This document shows, piece by piece, positions 34,666 through 46,223 of a DNA stretch of 64,000 bases. Under the pieces are notes generated by a model. The model was not told where the DNA came from and made no database searches. It saw only the letters and a list, made by a program, of their open reading frames with translations. The position numbers and the translations under genes were made by a program. How positions within the stretch are numbered: position 1 is the first letter of the stretch; each line of letters starts with the position of its first letter. The stretch comes from Solea solea (Eukaryota > Chordata > Actinopteri > Pleuronectiformes > Soleidae). Location of the stretch: contig NC_081153.1 of assembly GCF_958295425.1 (NCBI RefSeq), positions 2,700,419-2,764,418 of the forward strand, in the 5' to 3' direction.

Positions 34666-36402
34666 TTTTACGACATGATGATGATATTCAGCCTCGTCTC
34701 CCGGAAAATACAGCAGTTGTTCTTTTCTACTAACTTTGAGAACATGTTAGTCGCACAGAATTACATGTTGGAATTTTACATTTTGGCAAATCGTTTCGTG
34801 CCTGAAAAAAGTTTATGATGATGAACCACGATGAAAGTAAACACACACATTAAAACTGCTGCACTGGAAAAATGTGGACATTTTAGTCGTATTAGATGCT
34901 TTACTTTATTACTTTTATTGTTACTGGAAGGAGAAGCGGTGGTTGTTGGTGTGTAACAAAGCCCGGAGCTGACCTTGATTTAAGATTTTTAGTTTGAGAA
35001 CAAAGGAGAATGTTTTTAACGTGAATTGTTTGGACGTTACCACGACCTTGTGTTGTGTTGTGTTGTCATGGAGCGTGAGATCGAAGGATTTGTTGCAGAT
35101 CGTAGAGAAGTCATGAGCGTTTTTCTGGAGATGCTGTGATGCTACGAGGGAAATTCATGATCTTTTCCTGAGCGGGTGTTTGAAGAAAAGTACAAAGGCA
35201 ACAGGTGATCCTGGCGACTGGGTCACGATGTTATCTTTACTGAGCGGTTGAACAACAATGTCCCACATACAGCAAGCAGTTTCCCCCAAAGTTGGGTCAT
35301 GAGGTCATTTTATTGGATTTTAATTTAGCATTTTTCTTCAAGTAATTGTAAAATATTAAGGTTTTTCTGTTGCACAATCTGTAAAAATGTGTACAATTTA
35401 GTGATCATCTCTAGCTATTTTGTACCATAAGCTAAAAAAAGACTTTTGTAAGTCGTAAACAACTTCACAAAATAAAGTAAATTAAACGGAATCTTGAGTG
35501 AACGAGTTGCATTTACTTTAATTTAAAGTTTGATAAAGCGATGCTGTCTGCCATAGTATTTAGTGCATGTTTTACCTGCATACAGGGCAACTTAAGTGGA
35601 AACATAATGTACTAAAACCCTAAATTACACAAAATTACAAAAGTCGTGTAAAATCACAGCCAATAACTGAGAAAATTCAGAACTATAATTGTCCACTGAC
35701 ATGTTCCATTAGAGTCTGTGTCACTGCAGACGTCATGTTTTTACTGTGTGAACGCGACAGAACTGATGATGAGAAGCAGAGTTTTATTGAATCCAACAGT
35801 GGCTACAAATATAACCGATGATGCTGTTTTCAGCAGCACATGCAGTGATGAAGTGTGTGCGCAGAGCGTTATCGTCGTGTATTTGCACACTAGAGAGAGA
35901 GCCACAAGGTCAACAGCAGCAATTTATTTCCCATCATTAGCCACAGCAATTAAGCACGAGAACTATGATACTGTGATGGTATCAGCAACCGCCGGCACCA
36001 CCACGCCGCCGCAAGCTGTTCTTCACTATTCAGCGACTATTCTCTGAAAATGTTGCTTGGCGTGGGTTCATCTTCCCGTGATGTTCAGTTCGCCTGAACG
36101 CAGAGAGAAAACTCTCCTCCGCTTGCTTCGTTTGGAAAATGTTCAAAATGGACAGATCAAGAAATTCAGTTTAGCTACAGCCAACATAATATAGGATGTG
36201 ATGTTGTTTTAATGCAGCTGTAAGGGTTTTAAACAGAAGTGACACACACACACAAACACTCTTAGATTTAACTGGGTCGTCCATGTATTGTAAGCAGAGC
36301 ATGTGAGTGAAGCGAAATGATTGAAATTTCCGCTCGTTGCTCATGGAGCTGTACACTTTCCTCTCACAGCCGCTGCAGACCACGCCGCCAACAAGCGCTC
36401 GG

Positions 36403-36490
36403 TTTTCAACATTCAAAGTGTTTATTGTCATATGCACAGTCAAGAAACACGTTTCCCTGTACAATGAAATTCTTACTTTGCTGTCCACTC
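36403..36490 (+). repeat. Fish LINE-tail fragment
   Basis: TTATTGTCATATGCACAGTC, AAACACGTTTCCCTGTACAA and TGAAATTCTTACTTTGCTGT form a very common teleost interspersed repeat (a non-LTR 3' tail). Confidence 0.65.
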
Positions 36491-36565
36491 AAAAATACTA
36501 GCAAAAAGTAAACAAGAGATAGTATTAAAAAAAGTATATAAAGATACATATATAAAAAATAATAA

Positions 36566-36569
<4 letters not shown>

Positions 36570-36612
<43 letters not shown>
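36570..36612. repeat. (TA)n microsatellite
   Basis: TA run that follows the LINE-tail fragment; such repeats often grow from LINE tails. Confidence 0.95.
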
Positions 36613-36615
<3 letters not shown>

Positions 36616-36639
36616 CATAAACACATATATACTTTTTTT

Positions 36640-37090
36640 TTGCTTAATTTAACCATAAAAGGGGCACAAATGTCCTGTAACTAAGTGCTTTTCCCATTTT
36701 TTCAGAATTACTTTCAATATCTGCAGTTATTTACAATTTACTGCACGTTAAAATAGTGTTTTAACAATTTAAACAAAAAGTTGTATTGAGAAAAAAACCA
36801 CCGTAGTTGTACATGAACACCTGATTTTGCGTGTTAAATCTGAAATTTGAGAAGCAGAAAATAACATTTGTTTGAGTTTTTGTCTTAATGTCCAAAAACA
36901 GGCCAGAAAAATGGAAAGTATGTACAGGCGTTTTTCCAACTCTCTCCTCTCTGGTGACAAAGACACTGATTCTCCTGCTTCCTAGAACAGCATGAGTGAA
37001 ATCACCATAGAAACCACATGTTGGCTTTGACGTTTTTTTCCGACAGCACAAACCGCCGCGTAACTACGGTGATGCAAAGTTCGCTTGCAC
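36640..37090 (+). repeat. Family X dispersed repeat, copy B (most complete)
   Basis: Begins TTAATTTAACCATAAAAGGG and contains TTACTTTCAATATCTGCAGT, AATTTACTGCACGTTAAAAT, GTAGTTGTACATGAACACC, AACATTTGTTTGAGTTTTTG, AAAAACAGGCCAGAAAAATG, CCAACTCTCTCCTCTCTGGT, CTGATTCTCCTGCTTCCTAG and GGTGATGCAAAGTTCG. Copies A, C and the split copy at 62738-63114 follow the same order. It abuts a TTAA element at 37119. Confidence 0.85.
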
Positions 37091-37118
37091 AAACGCGTCG
37101 TTCGCGATGCGCTCACTG

Positions 37119-37790
37119 TTAAAGGAGACATATTATACCCTATTTCCCCAAGTTAAAATAGTTCCCTGGTGTCCTAATGAACATGTCTGTGACATGCTTT
37201 GGTCAAAATACCATAAGGATGAAGCACCATAGCAGTTCAATAACCCTGCTAAACCCACCCCTTTCAGAACGCTCTGTTTTGTGCCTGGTCCCTTTATATG
37301 CAAATGAGACACAGGCAAACACACACCCACTTCTTCCAGGGGGTTTCTGATTTGTCCTTTTTACTGCGCTCACTCGCTCAGCTCCTGTTCCCTCCGCTCC
37401 ATTCCTCTCCCCCTCCCTCCACTAGTTCTCTGACAATATCAACGTGGCAGGGTGCGTGGAAAATGGAAGAGACGTCCGACACAAGGATCAAGCCGAACAC
37501 TGCCCAACTGTAAATCAGTTAAAAACACTTAGAGACACTTAGAGCTGCATAAACTGCTGCTGTGTGTGACTGTATCAGACTGAGTCTGTGCTCCGGTCAT
37601 GGAGGACGTACTGAACAAATATTTTTAATTAGGACGTGTCAGAATGGTCAGTTATGAGCTCTATTTGACCTTTTCTTAAAAATGTGTGTGTTTGTACTCA
37701 ACACTTTGGCGACTGGTAGGGCCTCCAGAGGCCCAAATATAAGTATTGAAATGATTAAAAAGTTGATTTTGCATAATATGTCCCCTTTAA
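37119..37790. mobile_element. TTAA-flanked non-autonomous DNA transposon (672 bp)
   Basis: Left end TTAAAGGAGACATATTATAC (37119), right end GCATAATATGTCCCCTTTAA (to 37790). In reverse the right end reads TTAAAGGGGACATATTATGC, so 18 of 20 terminal bases match. TTAA at both borders is the target duplication of piggyBac-like insertions. No transposase ORF. The same AGGnGACAT terminus bounds 58683-59264. Confidence 0.85.
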
Positions 37791-38528
37791 AGGGTTAAAC
37801 CATGGTCACTTCCTGACCTCAGCTTTCACCGCGGTTGTTTACACTGCGACACTCTCACTATCTAATATCAGGTGACTTCAGGTTGACTCTTGCTCGGCTT
37901 GGTTTCATTTATGTTACGGCCAAAACACACAAAGTTCGGACAAATAATGACAAATAATTGTGCTTCATGATCTGCGTGTTGCATATTTAATGATTATTAT
38001 TTCTTTGCAAACTTTTACTCGTGGTTGCTTCATTTATTTTTCTCTATGGCACGAACAGATGAACTCATCACAAGAGAACCAGGAAATAATGTATTTAAAT
38101 ACTGCACTCCAACGTCTCACAACGAGAAGTGAGTGATAAAAATGAACATCTGGAAAAACGTCCTCACGTAGTTTCATAACAAAGCAACAAAACATCTCCA
38201 GCCTTAGTGGATGAAAAAGGAAGGAAAAGGAAAAGAAAGGTGGGAAAAGGGAGAGATTCACTACACGTGTTTCCTCGGTGTGTGAGTGTGTTTGCGGCCG
38301 CGCTGCGTGACTGTAGATGAAAGAGGAAAGAAGGATAAAAGGGCAGTATTTACACGCCCGGTCCACACAACCGATTTGTGCACATGAAGGAAAACTGCTG
38401 TTAGTGAAATCCTTGCATTGTCAGCCTCAGAGAAGGAAGCAGGAAAAAAGGCCTCTCTATGGGAGAAGACACTTTAGTAACGATAATCACAAGAGACCAA
38501 ATATAGATTTTGACATCTTTAAGTGGAC

Positions 38529-38610
38529 AGGGCGGCCAAGTGGTTCAAAGAGTTCATCCCGTAACGGGGAGATGACAGGAAGGTCACAGGAAGGTCACCG
38601 GTTTGATCGC
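38529..38610 (+). repeat. tRNA-derived SINE head
   Basis: GGGCGGCCAAGTGGTTCAAA resembles a Pol III A box and, about 50 bp on, ACCGGTTTGATCGC resembles a B box. An 11-bp duplication (CAGGAAGGTCA twice) lies between them. The acceptor-stem pairing of a real tRNA is not present, so this is a SINE or tRNA-like relic. Confidence 0.5.
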
Positions 38611-39052
38611 TCACGAATGTCAATATCCATCAAACACTAAGCTGGTCGCTCACTTTATTCCTGTCTGGGAACACGGAGTCGGTTACGGCGCGACGTCCCG
38701 TTAAAGTAACGATGATAAGAGCTCTGCAGTATATACAGTGTCTGTGTTTCATTACATGCAATTGATTTATTATTTAAGAGCACTAAGTAAGAGGAAGTAA
38801 GTAAGAGTCTCAAGTTACGCCGGGTAACATTCCGTCTGCCTCATCACTGGCTTTTGTAATTGGCAGTCAGCAAAGTTACGGTATATTCATTTTGTCATAT
38901 AAGCATTCTGGGCCTGTGTTTTGTCTTTGCTGAGGGTTCTGATACAATGATTCATTCATTTGTGCTGTTTGCAAAAGAGTTGAAAAGACGACGCGCATCC
39001 TGAATAAAGGAGAAAGTGATTTTTTCTTGGTCAGTTCTCATGTTGATTGTTT

Positions 39053-39075
39053 CTGTGTGTGTGTGTGTGTGTGTG
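39053..39075. repeat. (GT)n microsatellite
   Basis: About eleven GT units. Confidence 0.92.
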
Positions 39076-39351
39076 CAGCTCGTGCAAAGTCTCATGTTCA
39101 GTAAATAACCTCTGGAATAATAAAAAGGGTGTCTGTGTCGGCGGTGAGAGCAATTTATAGAATCACATTAAAAAAAAAAAAAAAAACTGGGGGGATGTGG
39201 GTGCGGGAATATCACACCGAGTACGTGATTCTGTGTCTTTTCACAGGGAATGAACTTACACATGATGTGGCAGCGCTTTCATCTTATTATGCATACAGTG
39301 AAACATGGGAAATCATCTTGAATCAAGCTTAAACAATTGTGGGAAAAGTAC

Positions 39352-39371
39352 GGTGGCCCTGAAGTGCAAAT
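39352..39371 (+). repeat. 20-bp word shared with 54791-54810
   Basis: GGTGGCCCTGAAGTGCAAAT occurs twice in the window and flanking DNA differs. It looks like a terminal repeat of a fish element. Here the CA-rich satellite grows directly from it. Confidence 0.6.
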
Positions 39372-39389
39372 CAAAAAATGCAAATCACA

Positions 39390-39799
39390 AAACACACGCA
39401 CACATGCACACAAACACACACACACAAACACACACACATGCACACAAACACACGCACACATGCACACAAACACACACACACATGCACACAAACACACACA
39501 CACAAACACACACACATGCACACAAACACACACACACAAACACATGCACACAAACACACACACACAAACACACAAACACACACACATGCACACAAACACA
39601 CACACACAAACACATGCACACAAACACACACACACACAAACACATGCACACAAACACACACACACAAACACACGCACACATGCACACAAACACACACACA
39701 CAAACACACACACACAAACACACACACATGCACACAAACACACACACACAAACACATGCACACAAACACATGCACACACACACACACACAAGCACACAA
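39390..39799. repeat. CA-rich satellite (ACACACATGCACACAAAC type), about 410 bp
   Basis: Not a plain CA run: ATGC and AAAC punctuate CA blocks at 10-26 bp intervals, giving a compound minisatellite. All six frames are open (HTHTNT or CVCVFV), which explains the long artefact ORFs here. Ends in ACCCTAACCCTGG. Confidence 0.97.
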
Positions 39800-40724
39800 C
39801 CCTAACCCTGGCGGTGAAGGACAGGTAATTGGCTCTCAGCCAGTGTGATGCTGGTGCCGGGGAAACATCCCTGTCAGCACGAGAGCAGCTTATTACACGG
39901 GGAGCGGCCGTGAGTGAGTGGCAGGTAACAAAGGTGGAGATTGTGAGGAACGATAATTATCTTTTAAAGTGGAATCGTTCACAACAAGTGCTCGGGTCTC
40001 CGGGTAATGAAAGATTGCTTGACAGTGTGGGTTTCGATGTTCTGTCAGTGAACGGGAGCCAGGGAATCGCTTTCCTTTTACACCTGGAAGACAAATCTGG
40101 ACCTGGAAATTACACCAGAGAGAGAGAGAGAGACAATTTTCCTGAAATGTATCCTCAGATTTGGAGATGAAATCCACGCACATTGCGATCATCACAGAGA
40201 TCATCACGGTCGAGCGGTTTTTCAGCAAACTATATACACATGTGTGTGTATTTAATGCCAGCAAACTGTAGCACACGTCACAGGAGAGAAGGAGTTCTTC
40301 ATAACTTCACTGATATAAACAAATGTTAGCTGTTACTGACGACCACCTACTGCCATCTGTGCACATATACAAGTGAGTGGAAGTAACAATCATGTCTGCA
40401 TGAGAATGTGGAGTTTTGGGAAGAAGGAAGGAGTGAAAATTGTCACCGTCAGACTGAAGTAGAAATTGTGCTCCCATCAAATGTGACGTATGGGGAAATG
40501 CATCATTTAAATACAATCTCAGTAAATTAGCTCCTAAACTCTTAGATTAGTGACTTACTTTCATCACATTACAAATAAATCAATCGAGAAGTATGAAGAC
40601 AGGAGGCTGTAGGAGATTCTCCATTCTTTTTATTCCTCATGACCAGTGGCCAAAGTCAGTATGATCACATCTTAATACTGAAGCGCGTGATCATTGATTT
40701 TATAAATTAACACTTAAGCGTCTG

Positions 40725-41098
40725 GACTTTTTTTGTTTAGTTTAACCATTAAATGGCCCAAAAATGTCAGGAAATGATCAGAATAACTTTCAATATCTGG
40801 CTGTTGTTTACAATTTACTGCATGTTAAAATAGTGTTTTAACAATTTCAAATGAAGAAAAACAAAAAGAAACAACGGTAGTTGTAAAAGAACACCAGATT
40901 GTTTGTGTTAAAGTTGAAATGTGAACAGTATAAAACATATTTAAAATAACATTTGTTTGAGTTTTTGTCTCTATGTCCAAAATAAATGGAAACTATGTAA
41001 CGGGCGTTATTCCAACTCTCTCCTCTCTGGTGAAAAAGATGCTGATTTGCCCGCTTCCTTCCTGCAACAATGCGAGTGAAATAACCGTAAAAACATAA
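40725..41098 (+). repeat. Family X dispersed repeat, copy C
   Basis: TTTAACCATTAAATGGCCCA, AATAACTTTCAATATCTGGC, TTTACAATTTACTGCATGTT, AACATTTGTTTGAGTTTTTG, CCAACTCTCTCCTCTCTGGT and CTTCCTTCCTGCAACAATGC occur in family order. Confidence 0.83.
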
Positions 41099-41300
41099 TA
41101 AAAGGACCAGAAAATGATGCTGCAACTGAGTCCTTTTGCATTCATTTACAATTTACTGCCATGTTTAACCATTTAAACACAGAGACACCAGATTTTGTGT
41201 CTTATACTTCACTTATATACACACAGTTCAAAACATCTTTTTTTTTAGTTTCTCAGTGTTTCTTTGTCTCTCAATGTCTAAAAAATGTAATGTTTTTTAT
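41099..41300 (+). repeat. Family X, degenerate tandem copy
   Basis: Restarts the family order immediately after copy C: AAAGGACCAGAAAATGATGC, CATTTACAATTTACTGCCAT, ACACCAGATTTTGTG. More diverged, so either an older copy or one reached by partial duplication. Confidence 0.55.
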
Positions 41301-41306
41301 ATACAG

Positions 41307-41307
<1 letters not shown>

Positions 41308-41347
<40 letters not shown>
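41308..41347. repeat. (TA)n microsatellite
   Basis: About 20 TA units. Confidence 0.95.
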
Positions 41348-41349
<2 letters not shown>

Positions 41350-42693
41350 CTAAAGACTGCGTTGCACTCGAGTTGCATTGTGTGACCTCACAGAGCTCGT
41401 GCCTTCAAAGATGTTACTTCAGTTACTTGTGTTGGCATTAGTTTCTCCCCTCACTCTCTCTCTCACTCTCTCCCTCTCTCTCTCTCTCTCTGAGTGGTTT
41501 CTTCTTTTCTTTTTTCCTCCTCTGGCAGCCGTCAGGAAGCCTGTCTGGCTATCAGTGCCGGACAAGTGTCTCCTGCCCCCCCCCCCATTAGAACTGTCAG
41601 CTCAGCTGAATGACTCGCTTTAATCACTTCAAATATCATTTCACACGCTTGAATTTCAATCCTCTGCAGAGCAACAGAGACGAGACAAAAAATGCCACAT
41701 GCACGAGGCCACGTGCCGCAGCGTCTCCGGTCTGGGCGACAGGAATTGTGACTTCTCAGGGACGACGGCGTCTTTTCAAGTGAAGCGGCTAATCGAGGAA
41801 AAAGAATAAGCACAAAATCACACCGTGTCTGACTCGTCTTTGATACATGACGCGCGCTCGCAATGCAGAACACACTCTCTGAGCCGTGATTGTGACATGA
41901 CCGAGTGATCCCTCATGATGGAACTGATCAAAGACTCAATTTTCTGCTTGTCTGGAATCCCAATGTCAAACCTATTTTGCAGGGAAGCTTTGTTTGAATG
42001 TTGCTGTAAGCATTTCCACCGAGCTGCCCACAGTTGTACTGTATATTTGCTGTGGATAAGCAGCTGCTGTCAGTCCTGGTTTCTTCTTGTTCTTCTTGTT
42101 CTTCTTGTTTATTGTACGATACTCAGAACCTGTACTTCTTCGCTGTCCAACCACAAACCCCGGTGTTTCATGTTTGGCTGGAAATTGCTCCATGATTGAA
42201 CTTTAACCTTCACTGAGGGCAACAGTCAGCATGCTTATACTGCATAGCGTTCCTCCTGCTCCCGCGTGTGCTCCCTTATTTATTTATTCATTTATTCATT
42301 CAGCAGCAGTAGAAATACTGCATCTGTCTTTATTTTGGATTTGAGCAGGGCAAAGACACCAGTTTATGTAAAAAATGAGCTGGTTATACTACAGTGTTCC
42401 ATTTCTACTTCATTTGGAAAACAGCAAACTGAGCCATTATAGCTTTTATTTCATTAGTTTTTCTATCCCATATATTCTTACTTCATTGGTAAAATAAATG
42501 GTGTAACTGCACTAAAGGGTCCGTGAGAGTCATAGTTCAGTGTTCAGTGTTTGGAAAAGTCATTACCTTAACTTTTCCTTTGCCTTTTTGCATTGTTCAG
42601 CACAAACTTATTTATTAATTGAAGGCGCTTTCCAACAACTCCAAACTCCCTGTATGGATATAATGTAATATATGACATAAATATACCCCATAC

Positions 42694-42790
42694 CAAAGGT
42701 GTCAAACTTGTGGCTCGAGGGCCACATGCAGCCCTCCAATCAATTTCATGCGGCCCACTACTCAATATCAAGTTATTTCTTAACTTTTTT
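42694..42790 (+). mobile_element. hAT-like terminal fragment
   Basis: CAAAGGTGTCAAACTTGTGG, CTCGAGGGCCACATGCAGCC and TCATGCGGCCCACTACTCAA are a typical vertebrate hAT non-autonomous end. The other end was not seen. Confidence 0.5.
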
Positions 42791-42895
42791 TATATTTTTT
42801 TTAAATAGATTAATTTTGCATCATAAATATCTATATCTATCTATATATATCTATATAGATAGATATATGTATATACTGTATATAAATATATATGG

Positions 42896-43148
42896 TTATA
42901 CTTTATATCAAGGTACACATATTCACCATTAACTAGATGCTTTCTAACATGAATCAGTAGCATACTAACCCGTTATTGGTAATTATTAAGCACATTTTAA
43001 CACCTTATTCTACCTCGATTACGACATGAATTAAGATTTTTCCTGATTAAAATATGTGCTTCATAATAAAGGGCTAGTATGTTACTTATATGCATGTTAG
43101 TAAGCACCAAGTTAATGGTTAATATGTGTACTTTAATATAAAGTGTTA
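42896..43148. mobile_element. MITE with long TIRs (253 bp)
   Basis: The left arm ACTTTATATCAAGGTACACA continues ATTCACCATTAACTAGATGC. The right arm in reverse reads ACTTTATATTAAAGTACACA then ATTAACCATTAACTTGGTGC. Homology extends about 90 bp inward (CTAACATG, ACTAACCC/ACTAGCCC), leaving a small core. No ORF. Resembles a widespread fish 'CACTTTATATTAAG' element. Confidence 0.88.
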
Positions 43149-43542
43149 GCATATGTATACTGTATTGGTCCTTGTCAACACAGACGCTTTTATTTTGAAA
43201 TTCTGCAAAACCACCCCTACTTAACAGTTGCTTTTTCCCTTGAAAAGTTGGGCTTTTTATTCCCTTGCTCAGTGAATAGATGCTCAGTGCAGGTCATTGA
43301 GTTTGAGACGATAATGTCAACTCATCACCACATGTGGTGATACTGTATATTCAATCACACATATTCATTCATCCTCTTGAAGATTTATGTTTAAACACAT
43401 ACACATGTTTCTATGTATACCTCGTAAGAGGGAATTCAGTATACGTACATGAATGACGTCTGTGCATAGACCATGTGACATATCCTCCTGTAGGTAAAGA
43501 AGTGTAAATTAATGCACAACAGAGAATAATATCATAATAGAT

Positions 43543-43870
43543 CAGGGTGTCGAACACATGACCTGGGGGCCAGTGAGTGTCTAATCTGGTCAAGAGGGAA
43601 AAAACAACTGTTCAGTAGCACAAGCTTAACATTAAAACACAATATTGCATCTTGATATCACAATTAAGATATTCATGATGATATTTCCCCGAATTTAAAA
43701 AGTAAAAGTGTTTGTTTTGATATGGAATGACGTATACTTCACAATAAAACACATTAACGATAAAAGTCAGTCAGTCATTATCTACCGCTTTATCCTCTGC
43801 CAGAGGGTCGCGGTAACGATAAAAGGAATCTGTTAATATCAAAAAGAGACATTTATTTAAAATAATGTAA
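43543..43870 (+). mobile_element. Element of the 'CAGGGTCTCAA...GGGGGCCAG' family, copy 2
   Basis: CAGGGTGTCGAACACATGAC, CTGGGGGCCAGTGAGTGTCT and TCTGGTCAAGAGGG match 61641-61710. AATATTGCATCTTGATATCA and TTTAAAAAGTAAAAGTGTTT match 34120-34200. It contains the small retro-insertion at 43767-43813. Confidence 0.65.
43767..43813 (-). mobile_element. 47-bp 5'-truncated retroposon insertion with 12-bp TSD
   Basis: TAACGATAAAAG at 43755-43766 is repeated exactly at 43814-43825. Between them are 47 bp: TCAGTCAGTCATTATCTACC, GCTTTATCCTCTGCCAG, AGGGTCGCGG. Read on the minus strand this is the last part of the same fish retroposon as 15541-16545, ending in a TGAC tail repeat. The host is the element at 43543-43870, so the order of events is clear. 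Confidence 0.85.
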
Positions 43871-44090
43871 ATAATAATGTGGAAAACTGTAATTAAACAA
43901 GCTCACTGAAACATATCACTGAATCACTGAAATGAGAAAAGTATTTTTACTGACGATATACAAGGCCGTTACACATGTGCAGCGTGGCAGTGAATGTTGC
44001 ATATCGGAGCCTTAATTGAGAACAACTGCACTTCGAAGAAAAAATAATGATAAATATCATAAAGTCTGACTGACAGTTAACTGTCAGTGA

Positions 44091-44513
44091 CGATCTGGTT
44101 TCTTCCTGTCACGAACCGGAGCTCGCGATATCCATTACCCCCGTCCTCTTCAACCTTTGAGGGACGATGGCCCATGTTCCTCTGCGAGAGGACATGGCTC
44201 CAGCATCAGGCGGCACATTCCTCTCTGTCTCTGCGAGGCCTGCTGGGACCTCTTAGGTGACAGCGTCACTCGAGCTCAGGTGGAGGGCTTCCTTCAGTCG
44301 GCTGCTTGGCTGCCTGCCCGCCCCCTCTTCGTCCGTACTCAATGGGCATTGATCCCCCAGCAGCGACACCGTGTCCCAGGGAGGGGTAAACGGATATACC
44401 TCGTTGCTTCCAACAATCGTTCTGCCCCTGTAGGGACAGGTCGTGGTAAATTAATAGTGTGCTCGCAGCGACTAGATATTGTTAATGTATTTGCTATTGA
44501 TGGAGTGAGATAA
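44091..44513 (+). other. GC-rich open frame, no recognised family
   Basis: Open from after a TGA at 44088 to TAA at 44511-44513 (140 codons; a TTG at 44157 could start it, no early ATG). Product is rich in R, C and W (CEACWDLLGDSV, WLPARPLFVRTQW, GRGKRIYLVASNN). It is clearly richer in GC than both flanks, which suggests a transferred or captured piece, perhaps an old retroelement coding fragment. A 16-bp perfect palindrome TGACAGTTAACTGTCA lies just before it. Not recognised. Confidence 0.25.
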
Positions 44514-44889
44514 CATGAGTCGCTTCAGCCTTACTTAACACAAAACATAAATGGTTCAAGGCAACCGAGGAGAAGCAGCATGGGCAGTGAGTTATATCAA
44601 GCTTACAGTCAAAGTACAGCACACACTAGGATAACACCAAATGTAGCATTCTAACTTATTGAGACCAGAAAGATGGGCATTTAATGCCCAGTCAAGGCAT
44701 TCGCAGGTGATTTTTGCAGATACCAGCTCTGAGAAGCGAAGTGTATACAGCATAATTCCCACATGTGCAAAACAACTCCCTCCTCATCCTTTAAGGTCAA
44801 AGTTCAGCACCTTAAACAACACATAGAATGGAAAATTGTGTCAACAATGAATGTAGTCACAGTGAAAATATATATATATATATAATAAA

Positions 44890-45015
44890 TGATTCCCGGT
44901 GTAACAGGCCATAGTATAAATCCCCCAGTCCAGAATAAACGCAGGATTAAATCGGGCCTATGCTAGATTATACCCCGGGTTTATTATGGCCTATAGGCCA
45001 GTGTAAAGCGCTCTT
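44890..45015 (-). repeat. Dispersed repeat flanking the minisatellite (copy 2)
   Basis: On the minus strand this contains ACCCGGGGTATAATCT (44965-44980) and GTTTATTCTGGACTGGGGG (44922-44940), as in 3512-3612. It is a single copy without tandem array, and its stretch TAGGCCATAATAAACCC resembles the 2241-3497 monomer. Confidence 0.8.
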
Positions 45016-45425
45016 GTGCAAAGAGGCTTTGATTGTATTTACATAAGAAAGACTTACGACAATCCACCAAAAATATTCAAACACCTTTCACCTGCAAGAA
45101 GACATTTATTTATTTTATTTTTAATTTTTTTTCTGGTTAAAAGTCTCCCCAAAGTCAGTCAGGTGAATTCCTGAAAGGTGCACTCTCCACTTAAAACCAT
45201 GCAAGGCGTAATTCCACTTGATGCCTTGACACGTAGCTGCATGTACGCTGTCGAAGCTCACTTTGAACTTCTCACTTTTGACAGTCTTCAGCGCGCAGTA
45301 ACACGAGCGGCAAAGACTCAGCAATTTAAATCTGACTTCCAGATGGAAGGGAGACTCCAGTGGTGGTCCATCACTTACCTCGTTTGATCCACAACCTTAT
45401 GTGTACCCTAATGATACATATATAT

Positions 45426-45444
45426 CTATAGATAGATAGATAGT
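45426..45444. repeat. Short (GATA)n
   Basis: Four to five GATA units after TATATCTATA. Confidence 0.85.
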
Positions 45445-46223
45445 ACAGTACCGTATACTACTACAATGTCTTTATGTAGTTGTATATTCACCTTCATTTA
45501 CATAGGCTACACATATACATTGTTTCAAATGTTTTAATCAATTATGGACTTCATATTTGACATTGTTACTTAAGATTTGTACTTCAGTCTCTTGTGCATC
45601 TTTTCCTGCGACTATGTTTTCTTGAGATTAGTCTCTGGTGAGTTATCTTCCTGTTCCCCACGTGTCATTGTCAGTCTATTTGTTATTTGTCCCAGTGTTT
45701 CAGTTCTCTGAGTTTTTGTGTCCCCTTCACCTTGTGTTTTGGATTTCATTTCCAGTTCTGTCTAACAAGTAAGTTTCATTAGAGACTCTCTACATGTTTA
45801 AGTGTCCTTGAGTGATCGACGTGACCCTACAATGTCCCGGCCTGGTCGTAATATGAGTATGTGAATGAGTGGGTTTATGGATGAATGTGAATGGTATGGG
45901 TTAGGGTTACAAGGGCTTGATTTGGAGTAGTAAAGTGCAGTTTGTGTGCAATCCATCTGTCATTTACCATAAGGCACCGTGATATATACGTATGACAAGG
46001 TAAATACTGATGTGTGAGAAGAGTCATTTGTCCTGATTGTAGCGATTAAACCACAGAAATGATCAGTGTTTTTTTTCTCTCTTTTCAATCATTGAGGCTT
46101 TTTAGATATTTATATATACTGTAACTCCCCGCTCTCTAAATGTCAAATTATGCTTCCTTTTCCTTAACCAGCCCCCAACTTAACCACGTTCTTTGGGTGA
46201 GAGTAAAGGGGACACAGAGGAAA

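Noticed and set aside
38529..38610. Functional tRNA gene
   Set aside because: A and B box-like words are present but cloverleaf stems do not pair and an internal duplication is present; kept as a SINE-like relic.
39796..39812. Interstitial telomere repeat
   Set aside because: Only two CCCTAA-like units (AACCCTAACCC), too short to differ from chance next to a CA satellite.
39279..39848. Long open frames (up to 172 codons) on both strands
   Set aside because: They only reflect the CA-rich satellite (HTHTNT and CVCVFV peptides in all frames).
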